Source: Mesorhizobium mediterraneum
Lineage (GTDB): Bacteria > Pseudomonadota > Alphaproteobacteria > Rhizobiales > Rhizobiaceae
DNA length: 64,000 nt
Direction of reading: 5' to 3'
Assembly (NCBI RefSeq): GCF_002284565.1
Contig: NZ_NPKI01000032.1
Span: 248,390 to 312,389 of the forward strand
A program made the position numbers and the translations under genes. Positions within the stretch are counted from its first letter, which is position 1. Each line of letters begins with the position of its first letter. The notes beneath the pieces were generated by a model. It was not told where the DNA came from, did not search any database, and worked only from the letters and a program-made list of their open reading frames with translations. Shown here piece by piece: positions 61,283-64,000 of the stretch.

Positions 61283-62260
61283 TCAGGGCTGCTGGATTGC
61301 TGCGAGCTTCCAGTCGCCACCGTTCTGACGTGTGAAGGTCCACAGTTCGGTCGTTTCCGTCGGCTGATCGGCTTCGCCCGCGACGATCTTGCCGCTGGCG
61401 CGATCACGCATCACGTCGAGAGACTCGTAGCGCAGCGCAGCCGTCGCGTAGTCGCGATCGTCTTCCCGCCAGCTCTCCGCAATATCGGCCTCCAACAGGC
61501 TGACGTCAGACACGTCGTTCCTGATGCCCTTTTTGGCATTATCGGCAAGTTCCTCGGACAGGTACGACACCATCTCGGGGGTCGCCAGCCGGCGCAGGCC
61601 AGCATGATCTTCGCGTCCGAACGCTTCCTGAACCTCCGTCAACCGTTGCTGGAATGTGTCGAGGTCGGCCGGCGTCATTGTGATTTCATCGGAGGCTTGA
61701 GCCGTCCGGCCAAATCCAGACCCGATGCCTGGAATGGCGAAAGACGACACGTTGCCCGTCTCGGGCTGGCCTGCCGCGTTTCGCCCGAAGTTGCCCATGC
61801 TCCGCGGGACACCGGCCATGGCGGGCGCTTGGTTGCGTGCCGATTGCGACCGGAAAAAGCGGATGGCCAACATGATCGCGCCGCCGATCAGCAGACCTTG
61901 AAGCAGCAGGCCCAACATGCCAGCCAAGCCGCCGAACCCTTGACCCAAAAGAAGTCCGATCAGACCGCCGAGCAGCAGGCCACGCATCATCGAACCGCCG
62001 AGGCCGCTGAAGATCCCTGGTCGTTGGGATGCCGGCGTCTGGCGGGCCGCATTGTTCGTCGCGGGCGTCATCGAGCGCTCGACCGGCGCGGCCGGCTGTG
62101 GCGCCGTCCTCGTCGGCGGGACCGACTGGAAAGTGCGCGTGCCGCGGCTGCCGAAGCTGCCGCCACGGCGCGCCTCGGCGTAATCGGCCGTGACCATGGA
62201 AAGTGCCAGGAACAGTCCTGCAAACAAAACTGCAAACCGGCTCGAACGCGAAATCATCAT
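61283..62260 (-). CDS. Tim44-like domain protein
   Basis: This 325-residue protein has a signal peptide, an Arg/Pro/Gly-rich segment, two close membrane segments (about residues 90-135, GLIGLLLGQGFGGLAGMLGLLLQG) and a C-terminal Tim44/mL45-like domain (TMTPADLDTFQQRLTEVQ...TEMVSYLSEEL). Mitochondrial Tim44 tethers Hsp70 to the translocon; bacterial relatives are membrane proteins of unclear role. It is convergent with the methyltransferase. Confidence 0.88.
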   Translation of the reverse strand: MMISRSSRFAVLFAGLFLALSMVTADYAEARRGGSFGSRGTRTFQSVPPTRTAPQPAAPVERSMTPATNNAARQTPASQRPGIFSGLGGSMMRGLLLGGLIGLLLGQGFGGLAGMLGLLLQGLLIGGAIMLAIRFFRSQSARNQAPAMAGVPRSMGNFGRNAAGQPETGNVSSFAIPGIGSGFGRTAQASDEITMTPADLDTFQQRLTEVQEAFGREDHAGLRRLATPEMVSYLSEELADNAKKGIRNDVSDVSLLEADIAESWREDDRDYATAALRYESLDVMRDRASGKIVAGEADQPTETTELWTFTRQNGGDWKLAAIQQP

Positions 62261-62441
62261 AGCAAACCCTTAAGCGACACTCTTGCCGCTCATATGGGGT
62301 GCGCCGATCGAAATATCAGTGACCCGCACCAGCCATTGAGGAGAAATTCCGTTACCGCCTCTCCACCAGGCACGGCAGCTGACGTGATCCTTCTGCTAAA
62401 TTGTGCGTTGTTGCCTGAGGGCACGCCGAGGGAGACGAACA

Positions 62442-63365
62442 ATGTTTGCAGGTTTCAGCGCCACCAGCTTGCAACTGGACGAGACGACCATTTTCGCAAG
62501 GGTCGGCGGAACGGGTCCGCCGCTGCTGCTACTTCATGGTTTTCCCGAGACACATCTGATGTGGAGAGATATCGCCACAGCATTGGCGCCCCGCTTTACG
62601 GTGATCGCCGCCGATCTTCGAGGCTACGGGCAAAGCGGGTGTCCGATTTCCTCTGCCGATCATAGTCCATACGCCAAACGCGCCATGGCCGGCGACATGG
62701 TTCAAGTCATGAAGCGGCTGGGGTTTGAGCAGTTCATGGTTGCCGGACATGATCGCGGCGGGCGGGTCGCCTATCGCCTGGCGCTCGACCATCCCGGCGA
62801 AATCTCCAAAGTCGCCGTCCTCGACGTCATCCCCACCGCCGCCGCGTGGGATAGGGCGGACGCCAGGCTGGCTCTGAGCTTCTGGCCCTGGAGCCTTCTT
62901 GCGCAACCGGAGCCTCTGCCGGAGCGACTGATAGGCGCGGCGCCCGATGCCATCGTCGACAATGCGATTGTGCAGTGGGGGTCGCCGGCAGAAATGTTCT
63001 CTGCGGAGGTCAGGGACGCCTATGTCGATGCGCTTCGCGATGCCGTTCATGTTCATGCGATATGCGAAGAGTATCGGGCCGCTGCCATGATCGATCGTGA
63101 ACATGACGCGCTGGACCAGGCAAACGGTCGTCGCATCGAGTGTCCGCTCCTGGCGCTATGGAGTAGCGAAGGCGCCGTGGAGAACTGGTATGCGGAGGAA
63201 GGCGGGCCGCTGGCTATTTGGAGAAAATGGGCCGACAGCGTTGAAGGAAGCCCTGTCCCAGGCGGGCACCTCTTTCCAGAAGAGCATCCTCACCAGACCG
63301 CAGCGGCTCTCTCGAAATTCTTCGAGGATAATAGGGGGAATGACGCGTCGAACAGAGTATTGTAG
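62442..63365 (+). CDS. Alpha/beta hydrolase, haloacetate dehalogenase-like
   Basis: This 307-residue hydrolase has LLLHGFPETHLMWRDI (oxyanion region), the nucleophile elbow GHDRGGR with Asp104 as likely nucleophile, and the late histidine in GGHLFPEEHP. Asp rather than Ser at the elbow places it with haloacetate/haloalkane dehalogenases and epoxide hydrolases. The true substrate is unknown. ATG 62442 (MFAGFSATSL) is the natural N-terminus. Confidence 0.87.
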   Translation: MFAGFSATSLQLDETTIFARVGGTGPPLLLLHGFPETHLMWRDIATALAPRFTVIAADLRGYGQSGCPISSADHSPYAKRAMAGDMVQVMKRLGFEQFMVAGHDRGGRVAYRLALDHPGEISKVAVLDVIPTAAAWDRADARLALSFWPWSLLAQPEPLPERLIGAAPDAIVDNAIVQWGSPAEMFSAEVRDAYVDALRDAVHVHAICEEYRAAAMIDREHDALDQANGRRIECPLLALWSSEGAVENWYAEEGGPLAIWRKWADSVEGSPVPGGHLFPEEHPHQTAAALSKFFEDNRGNDASNRVL

Positions 63366-63469
63366 AGGTCACATGCTTCCGTTACGCAAAACCTCGGGAA
63401 CGCTCCGCGGCCCGAGACCGAGAACCCTCTGATATTCGCCCGTTCGGCGTCAAACCTGCTTGATAAAAA

Positions 63470-63793
63470 ATGAAGGCGATCACTAAAGCCGCGCCCCTGA
63501 TATGCAGCTTCGTATTTCTCGGAGGTTGCGCATCACCCTTCCGCGCATCCTTTGATGCCGCGAAATACGACAAGATGAGCTGCGTCGAACTCAATGTGGC
63601 CATGGGCGAAGTCGCCAAGGAGATGTCGGCGACTGCGATCACTCGGGGCAAAGTCGCTCAAACCAACATTCCGAGCTGGCTATGGGGAGGACGGCGTGTC
63701 GCCTCTACCATCACTGCCCGCCAGAGCGCGAAAATCGAGCGCTTGCGGCAGCAGGAGGCTGCGATCGCAGCGGTGAGACGAAGCAAATGCTGA
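63470..63793 (+). CDS. Small lipoprotein
   Basis: This 107-residue protein has a lipobox (FLGGC, Cys20) after a short signal sequence, then a helical stretch (KMSCVELNVAMGEVAKEM) and a C-terminal helix ending in KC. It should be anchored in a cell membrane facing the periplasm. I do not recognise the family. It is a single gene downstream of the hydrolase. Confidence 0.65.
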   Translation: MKAITKAAPLICSFVFLGGCASPFRASFDAAKYDKMSCVELNVAMGEVAKEMSATAITRGKVAQTNIPSWLWGGRRVASTITARQSAKIERLRQQEAAIAAVRRSKC

Positions 63794-63903
63794 TTGCGGC
63801 GCCGGAGTGAGAGCCTGCAAGCCGAAGGCAGAAGGTCAACGTCGCAGGACGTGGCATTGGAGCCGAGGCTCGACGGCTTCATGAATTCGGTCATCCTCAC
63901 CGT

Positions 63904-64000
63904 CACGGCTTCAGTCTCGGCGACACGGCCAAGCCGAGGAAAACGATAACGGCCTGATTGAGGCGCAGGATGTCCGCGTCGTCCAATCGCCCGATATTTG
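63904..64000 (-). CDS. MazF/PemK-type endoribonuclease toxin, C-terminal part
   Basis: The last 97 bases on the minus strand encode the C-terminal ~31 residues NIGRLDDADILRLNQAVIVF then LGLAVSPRLKP, matching the end of PemK/MazF-family toxins (GxLxDxxxxxLNxALxxFLGLA pattern). The rest, and probably the antitoxin gene, lie beyond the window edge. MazF toxins cut mRNA at short motifs. Confidence 0.6.

Noticed and set aside
1..64000. CRISPR array, rRNA operon, insertion sequence or integrase
   Set aside because: No regularly spaced repeats, rRNA sequence, transposase or integrase signatures were seen; the repeats present are dispersed palindromes.

Overview
The window looks like a chromosomal segment of a Mesorhizobium-like alphaproteobacterium (Hyphomicrobiales, Phyllobacteriaceae). 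This rests on the high-GC coding style, the gene order rplU-rpmA-GNAT-obg-proB-proA-nadD-rsfS-rlmH-envC-ctpA-rppH, a GapR/DUF2312 gene, a liv operon with a DUF6867 gene, a 6S RNA beside the 5-FCL gene, and several palindromic intergenic repeats of rhizobial type. The identification is by recognition, not by database search.

Layout. 1-11.5 kb: M32 carboxypeptidase, an MsbA-like ABC exporter, L31, a TetR-controlled NmrA-like/DUF1772 pair, a SelT/W-like protein, YebC, an ArsR-controlled SRPBCC-VOC-SRPBCC operon, a TerC protein, a YmdB-type phosphoesterase and 5-FCL with 6S RNA. 12-21 kb: a MoxR ATPase and a VWA/CoxE-like protein (plus an MBL protein) that look like a pair split by about 3.9 kb of accessory genes (DHA2 exporter, LysR, GNAT, unknown), then MsrB, an ArsC-like phosphatase-fold protein and GapR. 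21-42 kb is metabolic: pyruvate carboxylase, a complete branched-chain/amino-acid ABC operon, a hydroxyproline-type catabolic operon (epimerase, FAD oxidoreductase, DapA-family deaminase) with a divergent GntR regulator and clear palindromic operators, two small secreted paralogues, MmsA with a LysR regulator, DadA and alanine racemase.

42-58.5 kb is the conserved housekeeping block: RppH, a polysaccharide-deacetylase-like protein, CtpA, an EnvC-like protein, RlmH, RsfS, NadD, ProA, ProB, Obg, L27 and L21. It is interrupted by an MscS channel plus MFS gene (between rsfS and nadD) and by an inverted unknown secreted-protein gene between proA and proB. 58.7-64 kb is accessory. A tRNA-Ser(CGA) has its 3' end duplicated 1.6 kb downstream, a second tRNA 3' fragment lies between, and the genes are a secreted pentapeptide-repeat protein, a small Cys/His protein, a methyltransferase, a Tim44-domain protein, an alpha/beta hydrolase, a lipoprotein and the C-terminal end of a MazF/PemK-like toxin.

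Most notable observations: the LivG ATPase carries a long Ala/Lys/Pro-rich linker and a C-terminal helix-hairpin-helix domain that is clearly related to the one appended to ribosomal protein L21 in the same window; a 140-bp inverted-repeat element occurs twice, each time exactly abutting a stop codon; a palindromic element appears to supply the start codon and first ~35 residues of the FAD oxidoreductase; and the tRNA-Ser region bears integration scars. I found no CRISPR array, rRNA operon, transposase or integrase.
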